Source: Salifodinibacter halophilus (GTDB taxonomy: Bacteria > Pseudomonadota > Gammaproteobacteria > Nevskiales > Salinisphaeraceae). From it: a stretch of DNA of 64,000 nucleotides. The position numbers and the translations under genes were made by a program. Location: contig JABEEB010000001.1 of the NCBI GenBank assembly GCA_012999515.1, positions 1,240,001 to 1,304,000 on the forward strand. Reading direction: 5' to 3'. Position 1 is the first letter of the stretch. Each line of letters opens with the position of its first letter. This document shows positions 1 to 9,667 of the stretch, piece by piece. The notes below the pieces were generated by a model that ran no database searches, had not been told where the DNA came from, and saw nothing but the letters and a program-made list of their open reading frames with translations.

Positions 1-23
1 CGGGGATAAACACGCGTTTCAGT

Positions 24-52
24 TTGCGGGGCCGTTTTCCCGTGCGCATAAT
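24..52 (+). promoter_or_regulatory. candidate sigma70 promoter of the lptD operon
   Basis: A TTGCGG hexamer (24-29) and CATAAT (47-52) are separated by 17 bases and lie 68 bases before the lptD start. CATAAT matches the -10 consensus at five of six positions, but the -35 is weak. The first 120 bases hold no gene that I can support, so this is the natural place for the operon promoter. Confidence 0.35.
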
Positions 53-120
53 CCGGGCAGGCCGCGAGTTCAAACGCGTGAGCTTCGCACGATTTTCAAC
101 ACTGATGCCAAGGCAGTCAT

Positions 121-2445
121 TTGTCCGTATTTTCAACGTTGCGGTTCAAACCCAATCTCGGGCGACGGCGTTTTTGGCAAATCGCCACGGCGGTCGGACT
201 TGGCGGTGTCACGATCAACGCTGCGGCAGCGGTTTGCTCGATTCCGCAGATACCCATCGCGCCGGCCGCCAAGGATAAACCACCGTCGGTGCGCGCTGAT
301 AACGTCAGCCTGAAAAAAGGTGTCGCCAAAGCGCGCGGCAATGCCCGGTTGACGCGCAACGGCCAGGCACTGGAAGCACCGTATGTCGAGTACAACCGTC
401 AGTCGAAGGGTGCAAACGCACACGGCGGAGTGCAGTATTACAAACCCGGCATGTTTCTCACCGCCGATGAAGGTGCCGTCAACGTCAATAGCAACCAAGG
501 GGTGTTCAGCGACGTTAAATACGTGATGACGAACACCGGCGGCCGTGGTCACGCGGACACGGTGGACTCTAAAACCGAGCATCATTTCCAGCTCCGCGAT
601 GCGTCTTACACGACCTGCCCGCTGGACTCGCCGAGCTGGTATCTATCGGCCACCCACGTCAATCTGAATCGCGATTCGGGGCGCGGCAGCGCCTGGAACA
701 CCGTCATGCACCTCTATGGTTTGCCGGTGTTCTACACGCCGTATTTCAACTTCCCGATCGATAACAAACGCCATACTGGCTTTCTCGCGCCGGTCGTCGG
801 CGTTTCGGGCGATTCCGGTTTCGAGCTGACCTGGCCGTTTTATATCAATATCGCGCCGCAGTACGATCTAACCCTTATCCCGCGCTACTACGGCAAACGC
901 GGTCCGCAGCTCGGGGCGCAAGCGCGCTACCAATTCACACACCAAAAGGGTGAACTCAACGGCCAACTCCTGCCGAACGATCAAAAATACGGCGAGCGCC
1001 GCAGCTTCGTTCACTACCAGCATCAAGGCAAATTCGGTCAATACGTTGGCTTTCAGGCCGACTACAACCGTGCCAGCGACGATGACTATTTCGACGACTT
1101 GGACGACGGCCCGGGTGGCACGTCGTCGTCCAATCTTGAGCGCGGCGCCGAGCTAACGTTCGCGACCACTGGCGCCCGCCTCGACTTCCTTGTGCAGGAC
1201 TGGCAAACGCTCAATCGAGCCAGTAGTAGCCGGGCCTCGATTTCAAACGCTCTCAACAACAATCCCTACACGCGGCTGCCGCGTGTAAAACTCCATCTAC
1301 TGTCGCCCACCGCACCGTTCCGGCTCGGCTTCGACGGCAGTTTCACCAATTTTGTCAGCGACAACCCTGCCGCGGCCGAAGCCCGGCGCTACGACGCCAA
1401 GCCCAAGTTGATCTGGTCCACCGATCACGGCGGCTGGTTCGCCTCCAGTCAGGCCGCGTACGAATTTACGCATTACGATCTCAGCAATGTCGGCAACCAA
1501 ACGACATCAATCAACCGCTCGATTCCCTCGTTCCAACTACGCTCGGGGCTGCGATTCACTCGCCATATGCACAATGGCTGGATACAGACCTTCAATCCAC
1601 AGTTTCAGTATCTTTACACTGGCTACGAAAACCAAAAGAATATCCGCAACTTTGACAGCGGGGTGCCAGCACTGCACTTCCAGCGCCTTTTTGCCGATAA
1701 TCGTTTTACCGGCATCGATCGCATCGGCGATGCGAACCAAATCACCCTCGGCGCGACGACACGGCTATATTCAACCGCAAGCAGTCGTACACTTGCCAAG
1801 TTGAGTTTCGGTCGCGTCACCAGTTTCCGCGACCTCAAGGTGACATTGCCCAACACCGGTATCACCGGTTACTCCAACAGCGGCTCGGACTACGTCGGAA
1901 GCCTTACCGTCAGCCCGATTCATCAACTACGCGCCCGTGGCACCGTCGCGTACAGCGCGAGTGACTCGAAGATCGATCGCGGCCGGGTCCAGCTGCTCTA
2001 CGCCAGCGACTCAGGGTATGGCATCAATCTCGGCTACCGCTACTACCGCGGCTATCAACTGGTGCACAATTCCGAATCAGACGAAACGAGATATCAGACA
2101 TTAAAACAAGTCGCGCTCGGTGCTTACGTGCCGCTCGGCGAGCACCTCAACGTCGTGGGTCGCTGGAACTATTCGCTCAAAGCCAAGACAAACGTCGAGT
2201 CGGTTGTTGGCGTTCAGTACAATCCCTCGTGTTGTGTCTCGGCGCGCGTCTCATGGCGCCGTTACGTGCAAAATCCATCCCAAAACAACGGCAACCAGCA
2301 TGACAGCGCGATTTATTTCGAACTTCTGTTCCAAGGCCTGACTTCAGTGGGCAAGACAGCGAAATCGTTCGTTTCGGACGATGTCTTCAGCGGCGTCAGT
2401 CCCGGTCGCAGACGACAAACCTATAACACGTTACAACCCCGATGA
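121..2445 (+). CDS. lptD: LPS-assembly protein LptD
   Basis: Outer-membrane beta-barrel that, with the lipoprotein LptE, inserts lipopolysaccharide into the outer leaflet. The 774-residue protein is close to the usual 780. It has a basic N-terminus and a hydrophobic signal segment ending around AAAA at residues 34-37, an LptA-like N-terminal domain (about 45-150), and a long barrel rich in aromatic beta-strands. Four cysteines (C39, C166 and the adjacent pair C704-C705) match the two inter-domain disulfides known in E. coli LptD. The start is TTG; the frame is closed by a TGA 16 bases upstream, so no ATG is available further 5'. The stop overlaps the surA start by four bases (ATGA), indicating translational coupling. 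Identity is secure. Confidence 0.95.
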   Translation: MSVFSTLRFKPNLGRRRFWQIATAVGLGGVTINAAAAVCSIPQIPIAPAAKDKPPSVRADNVSLKKGVAKARGNARLTRNGQALEAPYVEYNRQSKGANAHGGVQYYKPGMFLTADEGAVNVNSNQGVFSDVKYVMTNTGGRGHADTVDSKTEHHFQLRDASYTTCPLDSPSWYLSATHVNLNRDSGRGSAWNTVMHLYGLPVFYTPYFNFPIDNKRHTGFLAPVVGVSGDSGFELTWPFYINIAPQYDLTLIPRYYGKRGPQLGAQARYQFTHQKGELNGQLLPNDQKYGERRSFVHYQHQGKFGQYVGFQADYNRASDDDYFDDLDDGPGGTSSSNLERGAELTFATTGARLDFLVQDWQTLNRASSSRASISNALNNNPYTRLPRVKLHLLSPTAPFRLGFDGSFTNFVSDNPAAAEARRYDAKPKLIWSTDHGGWFASSQAAYEFTHYDLSNVGNQTTSINRSIPSFQLRSGLRFTRHMHNGWIQTFNPQFQYLYTGYENQKNIRNFDSGVPALHFQRLFADNRFTGIDRIGDANQITLGATTRLYSTASSRTLAKLSFGRVTSFRDLKVTLPNTGITGYSNSGSDYVGSLTVSPIHQLRARGTVAYSASDSKIDRGRVQLLYASDSGYGINLGYRYYRGYQLVHNSESDETRYQTLKQVALGAYVPLGEHLNVVGRWNYSLKAKTNVESVVGVQYNPSCCVSARVSWRRYVQNPSQNNGNQHDSAIYFELLFQGLTSVGKTAKSFVSDDVFSGVSPGRRRQTYNTLQPR

Positions 2446-3809
2446 ATTTTATCGCCAAGACAATAACCGCAGTTATCCTGGCCGCTATCACGACGGTAGC
2501 CGGCGCACAATCACTTACCTCCGGCAGTGAACTCGGGAACTTTTCCCTTGGATCACGTCAAGCGAGCAACAATGCCCCGTCCAATCAATCGCTAGACGGT
2601 ATCGCGGCCGTTGTTAACAACGACGTTATCTTGAAAAGCCGACTCGCCCGCGCGGTAGCCCAGGCACGACAAAAGACAAACCGCAACGTGCCGTTGAATG
2701 CGCTTCGCTCACGCGTGCTGGACCGGCTGATCATGAAAAAACTGCAACTCCAGCAGGCGCATAAAGAAGGGCTGTCGATCTCTAAACAGCAACTTCAGCG
2801 CGGCATCAAGCGCGTCGCCAAAAGCAATAATATGTCGGTTGCTCAATTCAAACAGGCAGTCAAACGACAAGGGCTTACCTTCAGCAAACTCGAGGACCGC
2901 ATTCGCACGCAGATGCTGGTTGCCAAGCTGCGTCGGCGTACGGTGATGTCGAAAGTTCAAATAACGCCCGACGATGTCAGCCAGTACATGCGAACCCAGG
3001 ATCTGCAACAGGGTATCGCCAGCGCATACCGCTTTCGCCGGATCGTTATCAATAAAACGTCAAGTGAGACCACAGCGCGTAAGCAACTAGAACAACTGCG
3101 TAAGCGTGCAAACACGGGCGCAGATTTCGCCACACTCGCCAAGAACCAATCGAGCGGACCAAACGCTGATCAAGGTGGCTTGGTGGACTGGACGCCGGCA
3201 ACCAAACTCGACACAAAAATAGCGAGCGCGCTCGACGGCCTCGACACAGGCGACATCAGCCCGATCGTGCAAAATGGGCAGCAGCTGATGCTCCTAAAGC
3301 TGCTCGGGCGTCGTCCGGTTGGCGGCAACAATCAAAGCGCGACCGTCACGCAGGTCAAGGCGCAGCATATCGTTGTCAAGCCCAACGCGATACGTACGCA
3401 GACGGAAGCCAAAAAACTGGCCAACCGGCTACGGCAACAAATCCAAGCCGGCAATGATTTCGCTTCGATCGCGAAAGAGCATTCCGATGACAAAGCCAGC
3501 GCCAGTGATGGCGGCGAGCTCGGCTGGATTACCATGAGCAGGGTCAGCCCCCAAACGCGACAAGCACTAGCCGATCTTTCACCCGGCGACGTTTCACCGG
3601 TGCTGAATGCATCCAGTGGTTTTGAAATCATCAAGATGCAAGATCGCCGCACCCGTGACCGCGCCGAGCAACGGCGGCGCAATAAAGCACGCCAAGCCCT
3701 CGGTAAACAACGCGCCCGCGAGCAAGGCAAGGTCTGGCAACAAAAGCTTCGCGACCGCGCCTACATCGACATTCGAATCAAGGGCTATCAGCAGCAGCAG
3801 GGAACTTGA
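2442..3809 (+). CDS. surA: periplasmic chaperone / peptidyl-prolyl isomerase SurA
   Basis: Chaperone that escorts unfolded outer-membrane proteins, including LptD, through the periplasm. The 455 residues begin with a signal peptide (hydrophobic core about 8-20, cleavage near AGA-QS). A SurA N-terminal helical domain follows, then two parvulin-type domains at about 195-290 and 305-405, and a basic C-terminal helix. Each parvulin domain carries the typical GADFATLAK/GNDFASIAK and GGLVDW/GGELGW motifs. The gene overlaps lptD by four bases, and this pairing of client and chaperone is conserved in gammaproteobacteria. The stop overlaps the longest possible pdxA frame. Confidence 0.95.
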   Translation: MNFIAKTITAVILAAITTVAGAQSLTSGSELGNFSLGSRQASNNAPSNQSLDGIAAVVNNDVILKSRLARAVAQARQKTNRNVPLNALRSRVLDRLIMKKLQLQQAHKEGLSISKQQLQRGIKRVAKSNNMSVAQFKQAVKRQGLTFSKLEDRIRTQMLVAKLRRRTVMSKVQITPDDVSQYMRTQDLQQGIASAYRFRRIVINKTSSETTARKQLEQLRKRANTGADFATLAKNQSSGPNADQGGLVDWTPATKLDTKIASALDGLDTGDISPIVQNGQQLMLLKLLGRRPVGGNNQSATVTQVKAQHIVVKPNAIRTQTEAKKLANRLRQQIQAGNDFASIAKEHSDDKASASDGGELGWITMSRVSPQTRQALADLSPGDVSPVLNASSGFEIIKMQDRRTRDRAEQRRRNKARQALGKQRAREQGKVWQQKLRDRAYIDIRIKGYQQQQGT

Positions 3810-3838
3810 GCCGTTCGTCCATTGGTGACATCGGCTTT

Positions 3839-4837
3839 ATGAGTGCGGCGAAGCGACTCATCATCACGCCCGGCGAACCAGCCGGCGTCGGGCCGGACCT
3901 GACGCTGGCGCTCGCCCAACATGACTGGCCGTTCGAGCTTGTCGCGGTCGCAGATCCAGACATGCTCGCGCAGCGCTCACGTGCGCTCGGCTATGCAATT
4001 GACGTTACCGACATCGACTACAACCAGCCACCGAGCGCACATCGAGCCGGAGTGCTGCCGGTCGACCCAATCGCATGCGAGCGTCCGGTCACTGCAGGGC
4101 AACTGGATACAGCGAATGCCGCCTACGTGCGCCAGACATTGGACCGTGGGTGCGACCGCTGCCTCAATGGCACTGCCGACGCACTGGTTACCGCGCCGGT
4201 ACACAAGGCAACACTGACTCGGGGCGGTGAGGCTTTCAACGGCCACACCCAGTATTTGGCAGCACGCTGCCATGCACCGCCGCCGGTCATGTTGCTGACG
4301 ACTGCCGATGGCTCGTTCCGAGTTGCTCTGGCCACGATGCATCTGCCGCTTCGCGATGTGGCCAACGCACTGACTGTGGACGGGTTGCGTCATGTCTTTC
4401 GCACCACCGCCGCCAGCCTCCAGCAGGATTTCGGTATCGCCGCACCGCGTTTGCTGGTTACCGGTCTGAATCCGCACGCTGGCGAGAGCGGCACGCTCGG
4501 CGCTGAGGAAATACAAACCATCGCCCCTGCGATCGAGGCCGAAAAAGAAAGCGGACTGCGCATCACTGGGCCACTATCGGCCGACACGGCCTTTATCGAT
4601 GATAATCGGGCGGGCGGCGATGTCGTCGTGGCCATGTTCCACGACCAAGGATTGCCGGCGATCAAATACGCTGGCTTTGGACGCGTCGTCAACGTCACGC
4701 TCGGATTGCCGATTGTCCGCACCTCGGTCGACCACGGCACCGCAGTTGAACTCGCTGGTACCGGTCATGCCGACTCAGCCAGTCTATTCACGGCCGTAGA
4801 GACAGCGGCGGCAATCGCAAATTCACGTGGTGCGTAA
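3839..4837 (+). CDS. pdxA: 4-hydroxythreonine-4-phosphate dehydrogenase PdxA
   Basis: NAD-dependent enzyme of pyridoxal 5'-phosphate synthesis in the DXP-dependent route. It oxidises 4-phosphohydroxy-L-threonine. Starting from the ATG at 3839 gives 332 residues, like the E. coli enzyme (329). The longer frame back to a TTG at 3806 would add 11 residues and overlap surA, and is less likely. The metal-binding histidines are visible near residues 166 (MHLPL), 211 (NPHAGE) and 266 (FHDQGLP), and the substrate-binding GHT lies near 136. The 3' end overlaps the rsmA start by 11 bases, so the operon is tightly packed. Confidence 0.94.
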   Translation: MSAAKRLIITPGEPAGVGPDLTLALAQHDWPFELVAVADPDMLAQRSRALGYAIDVTDIDYNQPPSAHRAGVLPVDPIACERPVTAGQLDTANAAYVRQTLDRGCDRCLNGTADALVTAPVHKATLTRGGEAFNGHTQYLAARCHAPPPVMLLTTADGSFRVALATMHLPLRDVANALTVDGLRHVFRTTAASLQQDFGIAAPRLLVTGLNPHAGESGTLGAEEIQTIAPAIEAEKESGLRITGPLSADTAFIDDNRAGGDVVVAMFHDQGLPAIKYAGFGRVVNVTLGLPIVRTSVDHGTAVELAGTGHADSASLFTAVETAAAIANSRGA

Positions 4838-5603
4838 ACGCTTCGGCCAACATTTTCTGACCGACCGGGCTGTCATCGATCAAATCGTCACAGCGATCAC
4901 GCCCGTGAATGACGATTGCATGATCGAGATCGGGCCGGGCCAAGGCGCCCTAACCCGAGCGCTAACACCGCATCTAAGGCTGCTCGACGTCATCGAAATC
5001 GACCGCGATCTGGCAGCAACAATAGAATCCGAGGCCACGGACAAAACCGGGGCCGTCCGACTTATCGGCACCGACGCGCTGCGTTTTGACTACGCTGCCT
5101 ACGCGCGACAACGCGGTACCCGGCTGCGGCTGGTCGGCAACCTCGCCTACAACATCGGTACGCCATTGTTGTTCCATATCTTGGCGACTCTGGATACGAT
5201 CACTGATCTCCACTTCATGCTGCAGAAAGAAGTCGTCGACCGCATCGTCGCGGACCCCGGCGACCCAGCCTACGGCCGACTCAGTGTCGGCGTTGCCGTA
5301 CGCGCCCATAGGACAGCACTCTTGGAGGTGCCACCGCAGGCGTTTCGCCCCAAGCCGAACGTGACATCGTCAGTTGTGCGTATCACGCCGTTTACCACGC
5401 CCGCCAACATCACGAACTGGCGCATCTTCGACGCGCTGGTTGCAGACGCATTCGGCAAACGGCGCAAGACCTGCCGCAACGCGTTAGCTCAGTGGCTATC
5501 AGGTGACGCAATTGCCGCGCTGGGTATCGAGCCACAACGTCGCCCCGGCGAACTCACACCCGATGACTACGTGCGGCTGGCAAATGCGGTGACCTCAGAA
5601 TAA
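4827..5603 (+). CDS. rsmA: 16S rRNA dimethyladenosine transferase RsmA (KsgA)
   Basis: Dimethylates two adjacent adenosines near the 3' end of 16S rRNA during late small-subunit assembly, using S-adenosylmethionine. The 258-residue protein has the SAM-binding IGPGQGALT loop (about 34-42) and the adenine-methyltransferase motif NLAY (about 105), a variant of the usual NLPY. Two GTG codons stand in tandem at 4827 and 4830, either of which could start translation. The gene overlaps pdxA. In many relatives apaG comes next, but here apaH follows directly. Confidence 0.94.
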   Translation: MVRKRFGQHFLTDRAVIDQIVTAITPVNDDCMIEIGPGQGALTRALTPHLRLLDVIEIDRDLAATIESEATDKTGAVRLIGTDALRFDYAAYARQRGTRLRLVGNLAYNIGTPLLFHILATLDTITDLHFMLQKEVVDRIVADPGDPAYGRLSVGVAVRAHRTALLEVPPQAFRPKPNVTSSVVRITPFTTPANITNWRIFDALVADAFGKRRKTCRNALAQWLSGDAIAALGIEPQRRPGELTPDDYVRLANAVTSE

Positions 5604-5626
5604 TCACAGGTAACCATTATTCACTC

Positions 5627-6457
5627 ATGAGTGCCGAACTACGCCGGATATTCTGTATCGGTGACGTGCACGGTCAGTATGCGATGCTGGACCGATTGCT
5701 GCACCGTCTCGATGCCATTGATGCGAACGCCGAACTTTGGTTTGTCGGCGATCTCGTCAATCGAGGCCCCGATTCGGCTAGCGTCGTGCGGCGTGTGCGC
5801 GAACTTGGCTCCCGCGCCACCACAGTGCTCGGCAACCACGACTTAAGCGTTCTGGCGATGGCAGCCGACGCGAGCAAGCGTGTTTATGCTGACACCGGCG
5901 TCGCCAGGCTCCTGGCCGCCGATGACGCCTCCGAGCTACTCGACTGGCTACGCACCCGACCACTTCTGCACCAAAGTGTCGAGACCGGTTGGACGATGGT
6001 CCATGCCGGCATTCCTAAAGGCTGGGATTTAACGACAGCCGCGGCCTGCGCGGCCGAATTCGAACAAGCGCTTACGGCCGACGACTGGCAGACAACCCTA
6101 AACGATCTCTACGGTAACGAGCCCACCGCTTGGGCGGAATCACTAACCGGGATCAGACGCCTACGCTATATCGCTAACGCGCTTACCCGGCAACGGTTTT
6201 GTCATGCCGGAAGCGGTGATCTTGACTTGAGCGAGAAGGGCCGCATCTCAGACGCTCCGGCCACGCTAACGCCATGGTTCGCCGAACCAAATCGCAAAAC
6301 CCACAACGAGCGCATTGTTTTCGGGCACTGGTCGATGCTGGGGCGGATTGCTTGGCCGGAACACAATGCCTGGTGCATTGACACCGGGGCATCGTGGCAA
6401 GGCGTGTTAAGCGCACTTGAACTGCGCCAACACCCTCGACTTATACAGGCCGATTAA
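5627..6457 (+). CDS. apaH: symmetrical bis(5'-nucleosyl)-tetraphosphatase ApaH
   Basis: Hydrolyses Ap4A and related dinucleoside polyphosphates to ADP and removes NpnN caps from RNA. The 276 residues carry the calcineurin-type metallophosphatase signature in order: IGDVHGQ (about 11-17), GDLVNRGPDS (about 42-51) and GNHDLSVLA (about 72-80). C-terminal elements such as FGHWS are also present. It is the last gene of the plus-strand operon, 23 bases after rsmA, and converges on rplQ. The apaG gene usually found between rsmA and apaH is absent. The 36-base convergent gap to rplQ shows no clear hairpin terminator. Confidence 0.94.
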   Translation: MSAELRRIFCIGDVHGQYAMLDRLLHRLDAIDANAELWFVGDLVNRGPDSASVVRRVRELGSRATTVLGNHDLSVLAMAADASKRVYADTGVARLLAADDASELLDWLRTRPLLHQSVETGWTMVHAGIPKGWDLTTAAACAAEFEQALTADDWQTTLNDLYGNEPTAWAESLTGIRRLRYIANALTRQRFCHAGSGDLDLSEKGRISDAPATLTPWFAEPNRKTHNERIVFGHWSMLGRIAWPEHNAWCIDTGASWQGVLSALELRQHPRLIQAD

Positions 6458-6493
6458 CTTACCGAGAACCGGCCCGAATCGAAGTGAAACGCC

Positions 6494-6883
6494 TTAGGCA
6501 GCTCCACTTTCGTCGTCGTCAGTTGCCGGGCGGTCAACCAACTCGACGTAAGCCATAGGCGCGGCGTCACCATCACGATAGCCGCATTTGAGCACGCGCA
6601 GATAGCCACCCGGACGTTCAGCGTAGCGCTCACCGAGCGTGCCGAACAACTTGGCCACTGCCTGCTTGCTACGCAGTCGTGAAAACGCCAACCGCCGGTT
6701 CGCTGTCGTATCTTTCTTAGCGAGCGTGATCAACGGCTCAGCCGTGCGCCTTAATTCCTTGGCGCGCGGCAGCGTTGTTTTGATCAACTCGTGTTCGACC
6801 AGCGAAATCGTCAGGTTGGAGAGCATCGCGCGGCGGTGCGACGATGTACGACCCAGATTGCCGCCTTTCTTGCTGTGACGCAT
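6494..6883 (-). CDS. rplQ: 50S ribosomal protein L17
   Basis: Large-subunit protein located near the peptide exit tunnel. The 129 residues begin [20 protein letters not shown], the hallmark of bacterial L17, and include a PGGY-RVLK core near residue 95. The tail after VELVDRP is short and acidic. It is the last gene of the alpha operon, 33 bases downstream of rpoA, and converges with apaH. Confidence 0.95.
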   Translation of the reverse strand: MRHSKKGGNLGRTSSHRRAMLSNLTISLVEHELIKTTLPRAKELRRTAEPLITLAKKDTTANRRLAFSRLRSKQAVAKLFGTLGERYAERPGGYLRVLKCGYRDGDAAPMAYVELVDRPATDDDESGAA

Positions 6884-6916
6884 GGCTAAATTCGTGTCCT
6901 TTATGAGACGAGTGCG

Positions 6917-7900
6917 TTACGCGTTCTCGATTTCGGCCGGCGGCCAGTTCGCAACCTCAACACCAAGCTCGAGACCTTGTTCAGACAGCACCTGTTTGAT
7001 TTCGGTCAGCGACTTTTTGCCGAGATTAGGCGTGCGCATCAATTCGTTTTCTGAGCGCTGAACCAGATCACCGACGTAGTGAATATCTTCCGCTTTGAGG
7101 CAATTGGTCGAGCGCACAGTGAGCTCAAGATCCTCGATCGGTTTGAGCATCATCGGCTCCACGGCACCGCCCTGCTTGCCAGCAGCGGCGCCAGTGTTGG
7201 CTTCCAGATCCACGAAAACCGACAGCTGGTCATAGAGCGTGGCCGCTGCTGTTCGCACCGCTTCCTGCGGTTCGATACTGCCGTTGGTTTCGACGTCCAA
7301 AATCAGCTTATCGAGGTCGGTGCGCTGTTCGACACGCGCCCGGTCGACTTCATAGCTTACCCGTCGAATCGGGCTAAACGAGGCATCGAGCTTGAGCGCG
7401 CCGACGGCGTGACCTTCCTGGTCGGCATCCTGCGCCACGCGTTGAGCGGCCGGCTCATAGCCACGCCCACGCCGAGCAGTCAACTCCATGTTGAGCTCGC
7501 CGCTGGTCAGATGCGCAATCACCAGATCCGGGTTCGCAATCTCCACTTCGTGATCGGTCGCGATATCGCCAGCCGTTACCGGCCCGGCGGCCGATTTATT
7601 CAGGCGCAAGGTAGCCGAATCACGACCATTCATGCGCACCGAAATCTGCTTTATATTCAAAAGCACGTCGATCACGTCTTCTTGCATACCTTCGATCGTG
7701 GTGTACTCATGCAGCACACCCTCGATTGCCACGTCAGTGATCGCGGCTCCCGGAATCGAAGATAGCAAGATGCGCCGCAGCGCATTACCTAGTGTATGCC
7801 CATAACCGCGCTCGAGCGGCTCGAGTTCGATTTTTGCGCGCCCGCCGCTACGCCGGTCTACTTCAACCAGGCGCGGCTTCAAAAGTTCATTGGATTCCAT
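6917..7900 (-). CDS. rpoA: DNA-directed RNA polymerase subunit alpha
   Basis: Alpha subunit that nucleates RNA polymerase assembly and contacts UP elements and activators. The start at 7900 gives 327 residues, as in most proteobacteria. It is supported by an excellent Shine-Dalgarno (GGAGGA six bases upstream). The frame stays open upstream to 8230 but runs through the end of rpsD, so that extension is not coding. The N-terminal dimerisation domain contains [12 protein letters not shown] (about 38-49). A linker leads to the C-terminal DNA-binding domain (about 245-320) with the helix-hairpin-helix [13 protein letters not shown]. Confidence 0.97.
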   Translation of the reverse strand: MESNELLKPRLVEVDRRSGGRAKIELEPLERGYGHTLGNALRRILLSSIPGAAITDVAIEGVLHEYTTIEGMQEDVIDVLLNIKQISVRMNGRDSATLRLNKSAAGPVTAGDIATDHEVEIANPDLVIAHLTSGELNMELTARRGRGYEPAAQRVAQDADQEGHAVGALKLDASFSPIRRVSYEVDRARVEQRTDLDKLILDVETNGSIEPQEAVRTAAATLYDQLSVFVDLEANTGAAAGKQGGAVEPMMLKPIEDLELTVRSTNCLKAEDIHYVGDLVQRSENELMRTPNLGKKSLTEIKQVLSEQGLELGVEVANWPPAEIENA

Positions 7901-7928
7901 AACGCGTCCTCCGGTTCCCCCGGATCGA

Positions 7929-8552
7929 TTACTTGGAATAAAGTTCGACGACCAGATTCTCGTTGATATCCTGAAGAATCTGATCGCGGTCGGGCACCTG
8001 CGTATAAGTACCCTGGAGTTTCTTATCGTCGACCGACAGCCAATCGCCAAAGCCGAGCTGCGCGGCGACTGACATCGCCTCCACAATGCGGTTTTGGTTT
8101 TTGGCGCGATTACGTATCGCGACAACGTCACCCGGCTGCACTTCATACGACGGTACGTTGACCAGCCGGTCATTAACCGCGACCGCTTTATGATTGACGA
8201 GCTGACGTGCTTCGGCACGTGTAGCGGCAAAGCCCATCCGATAGACCACGTTATCGAGCCGCGATTCGAGCGCCTGCAAAAGCAGAACGCCGGTAGCGCC
8301 TTTACGCTGTGACGACTTGACGTAGTATTTATGGAACTGCTTTTCCATCAGACCGTACATACGACGGAGCTTTTGCTTCTCGCGCAGCTGAGTCGCATAA
8401 TCCGACAACCGCTGCCGACGGCCAGAGCCTTGGGTTCCCGGTGGGGTTTCGAACTTGCACTTGGACTCGATCGAACGACCGTGACTGGTCAGCAGCAGAT
8501 CGGTGCCGGTGCGTCGTGAGAGTTTACAGCGGGGGCCGGTGTATTTCGCCAT
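7929..8552 (-). CDS. rpsD: 30S ribosomal protein S4
   Basis: Primary 16S rRNA-binding protein that nucleates small-subunit assembly. In E. coli it also represses the alpha operon by binding the rpsM leader. The 207 residues start [14 protein letters not shown] and contain the S4 RNA-binding domain (about 95-155) with [18 protein letters not shown]. No zinc-binding N-terminal cysteine cluster is visible. It lies between rpsK and rpoA in the alpha operon. Confidence 0.97.
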   Translation of the reverse strand: MAKYTGPRCKLSRRTGTDLLLTSHGRSIESKCKFETPPGTQGSGRRQRLSDYATQLREKQKLRRMYGLMEKQFHKYYVKSSQRKGATGVLLLQALESRLDNVVYRMGFAATRAEARQLVNHKAVAVNDRLVNVPSYEVQPGDVVAIRNRAKNQNRIVEAMSVAAQLGFGDWLSVDDKKLQGTYTQVPDRDQILQDINENLVVELYSK

Positions 8553-8576
8553 GGTATCTCGTCTATCCTTTAAGCG

Positions 8577-8981
8577 TTACACACGCCGTTTCTTCGGCGG
8601 ACGACAGCCGTTATGCGGAATCGGTGTCGTATCCACGATATTCGTAACTTTGAAGCCGTAGCCATTCAGAGACCGCACCGATGCTTCTCGGCCGGGGCCC
8701 GGCCCTTTTACTCGGACTTCAATATTCTTGACGCCATAGCGCGCTGCACCCTCGCCTGCTCGCTCAGCGGCGACCTGGGCAGCGAACGGCGTCGATTTGC
8801 GCGACCCCTTGAAACCACATGTACCCGATGTACACCAGCTCAGTACGTTACCCTGCTGATCGGCGATCGTGATGATGGTGTTATTGAACGTCGCGTAAAC
8901 AAACGCAACGCCATCGGTCACCTTGCGGCGCCCACGGGTAGCCGACGACTGACTCGTTTGCGACGTGGATGAATCTGCCAT
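8577..8981 (-). CDS. rpsK: 30S ribosomal protein S11
   Basis: Platform protein of the small subunit near the mRNA exit channel. The 134-residue protein has an Ala/Ser/Thr-rich N-terminus followed by the conserved [18 protein letters not shown], the [14 protein letters not shown] block, and the strongly conserved end [11 protein letters not shown]. It is the second gene of the alpha operon, 27 bases after rpsM. Confidence 0.97.
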   Translation of the reverse strand: MADSSTSQTSQSSATRGRRKVTDGVAFVYATFNNTIITIADQQGNVLSWCTSGTCGFKGSRKSTPFAAQVAAERAGEGAARYGVKNIEVRVKGPGPGREASVRSLNGYGFKVTNIVDTTPIPHNGCRPPKKRRV

Positions 8982-9008
8982 TAATAATCCCTATTAAAAC
9001 TAGCGGCG

Positions 9009-9365
9009 TTAGCGCCGGATCGGCCGTGGCGGGCCTTTACGGGTTCGCGAGTTATTCTTGGTCCGCTGACCACGGAGCGGCAAACCGCGCCGATGGCGGA
9101 TACCCCGGTAGCAGCCCATATCACGCAACCGTTTGATATTCATCGATATCTCACGGCGCAAATCACCTTCAATCGTGTGATTACCGACTTGCTCGCGGAG
9201 CGTTTCGACTTCGCCTTCAGTCAAATCGCGAACTTTAGTGTTAACCGGCACGTTGGCCGCGTCACAAATCTCATCGGCACGCGTCGGCCCAATACCATAG
9301 ATAGAGGTCAACGCGATGTTCGTGTGCTTGTAGATCGGCAAGTTAATGCCGGCAATTCGCGCCAT
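9009..9365 (-). CDS. rpsM: 30S ribosomal protein S13
   Basis: Head protein of the small subunit that contacts L5 and P-site tRNA. The 118 residues begin [10 protein letters not shown] and include the helix-two-turn-helix [11 protein letters not shown] and the basic tail [14 protein letters not shown]. It is the first gene of the alpha operon, with a promoter (9422-9451) about 55 bases upstream. Confidence 0.97.
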   Translation of the reverse strand: MARIAGINLPIYKHTNIALTSIYGIGPTRADEICDAANVPVNTKVRDLTEGEVETLREQVGNHTIEGDLRREISMNIKRLRDMGCYRGIRHRRGLPLRGQRTKNNSRTRKGPPRPIRR

Positions 9366-9421
9366 ATCGTCTCTCTCAAAGGGGTGCTTGCCGGCCTTAT
9401 AAAACGCCGACTAAGCCCGGC

Positions 9422-9451
9422 AGTATAACGCGTATTATAGCGCTACCGCAA
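9422..9451 (-). promoter_or_regulatory. sigma70 promoter of the alpha operon
   Basis: Read on the minus strand, TTGCGG (9446-9451) is followed after 18 bases by TATACT (9422-9427). A second TATAAT-like hexamer lies inside the spacer. The element sits in the 113-base gap between rpmJ and rpsM, where E. coli also starts its alpha operon. The expected leader is only about 50 nt, shorter than the E. coli S4-binding pseudoknot leader. Confidence 0.6.
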
Positions 9452-9478
9452 GCTTAAAAATAGTAAAACCGAGCAGTG

Positions 9479-9595
9479 CTAACCTTGGCGCTGCTTATGT
9501 CGCGGATTAACGTCGCAGATAACCGTAACAGCGCCGTTGCGTCGGATTACTTTACAGTGCCGACAAATTTTCTTGACAGATGCTCGTACTTTCAT
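9479..9595 (-). CDS. rpmJ: 50S ribosomal protein L36 (zinc-binding form)
   Basis: Smallest large-subunit protein, important for late folding of 23S rRNA. Translating from the ATG at 9595 gives 38 residues starting [15 protein letters not shown] and ending HKQRQG. The zinc ligands C11, C14, C27 and H33 are all present, so this is the zinc-dependent (C+) paralogue. It lies between secY and rpsM, its conserved place at the end of the spc operon. Confidence 0.95.
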   Translation of the reverse strand: MKVRASVKKICRHCKVIRRNGAVTVICDVNPRHKQRQG

Positions 9596-9667
9596 GATGT
9601 CACTCTCGAAGGGTGGTCACGGCATGACCTAGATTGCACGTCGTCCCAGCCCGAACGCTCAGCATTT

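Noticed and set aside
7079-7765. 228-codon plus-strand frame opposite rpoA
   Set aside because: Mirrors the conserved alpha subunit gene, with no independent coding evidence.
7901-8230. 110-codon N-terminal extension of rpoA
   Set aside because: It runs through the rpsD coding region in another frame, and a perfect Shine-Dalgarno sits just before the standard start at 7900.
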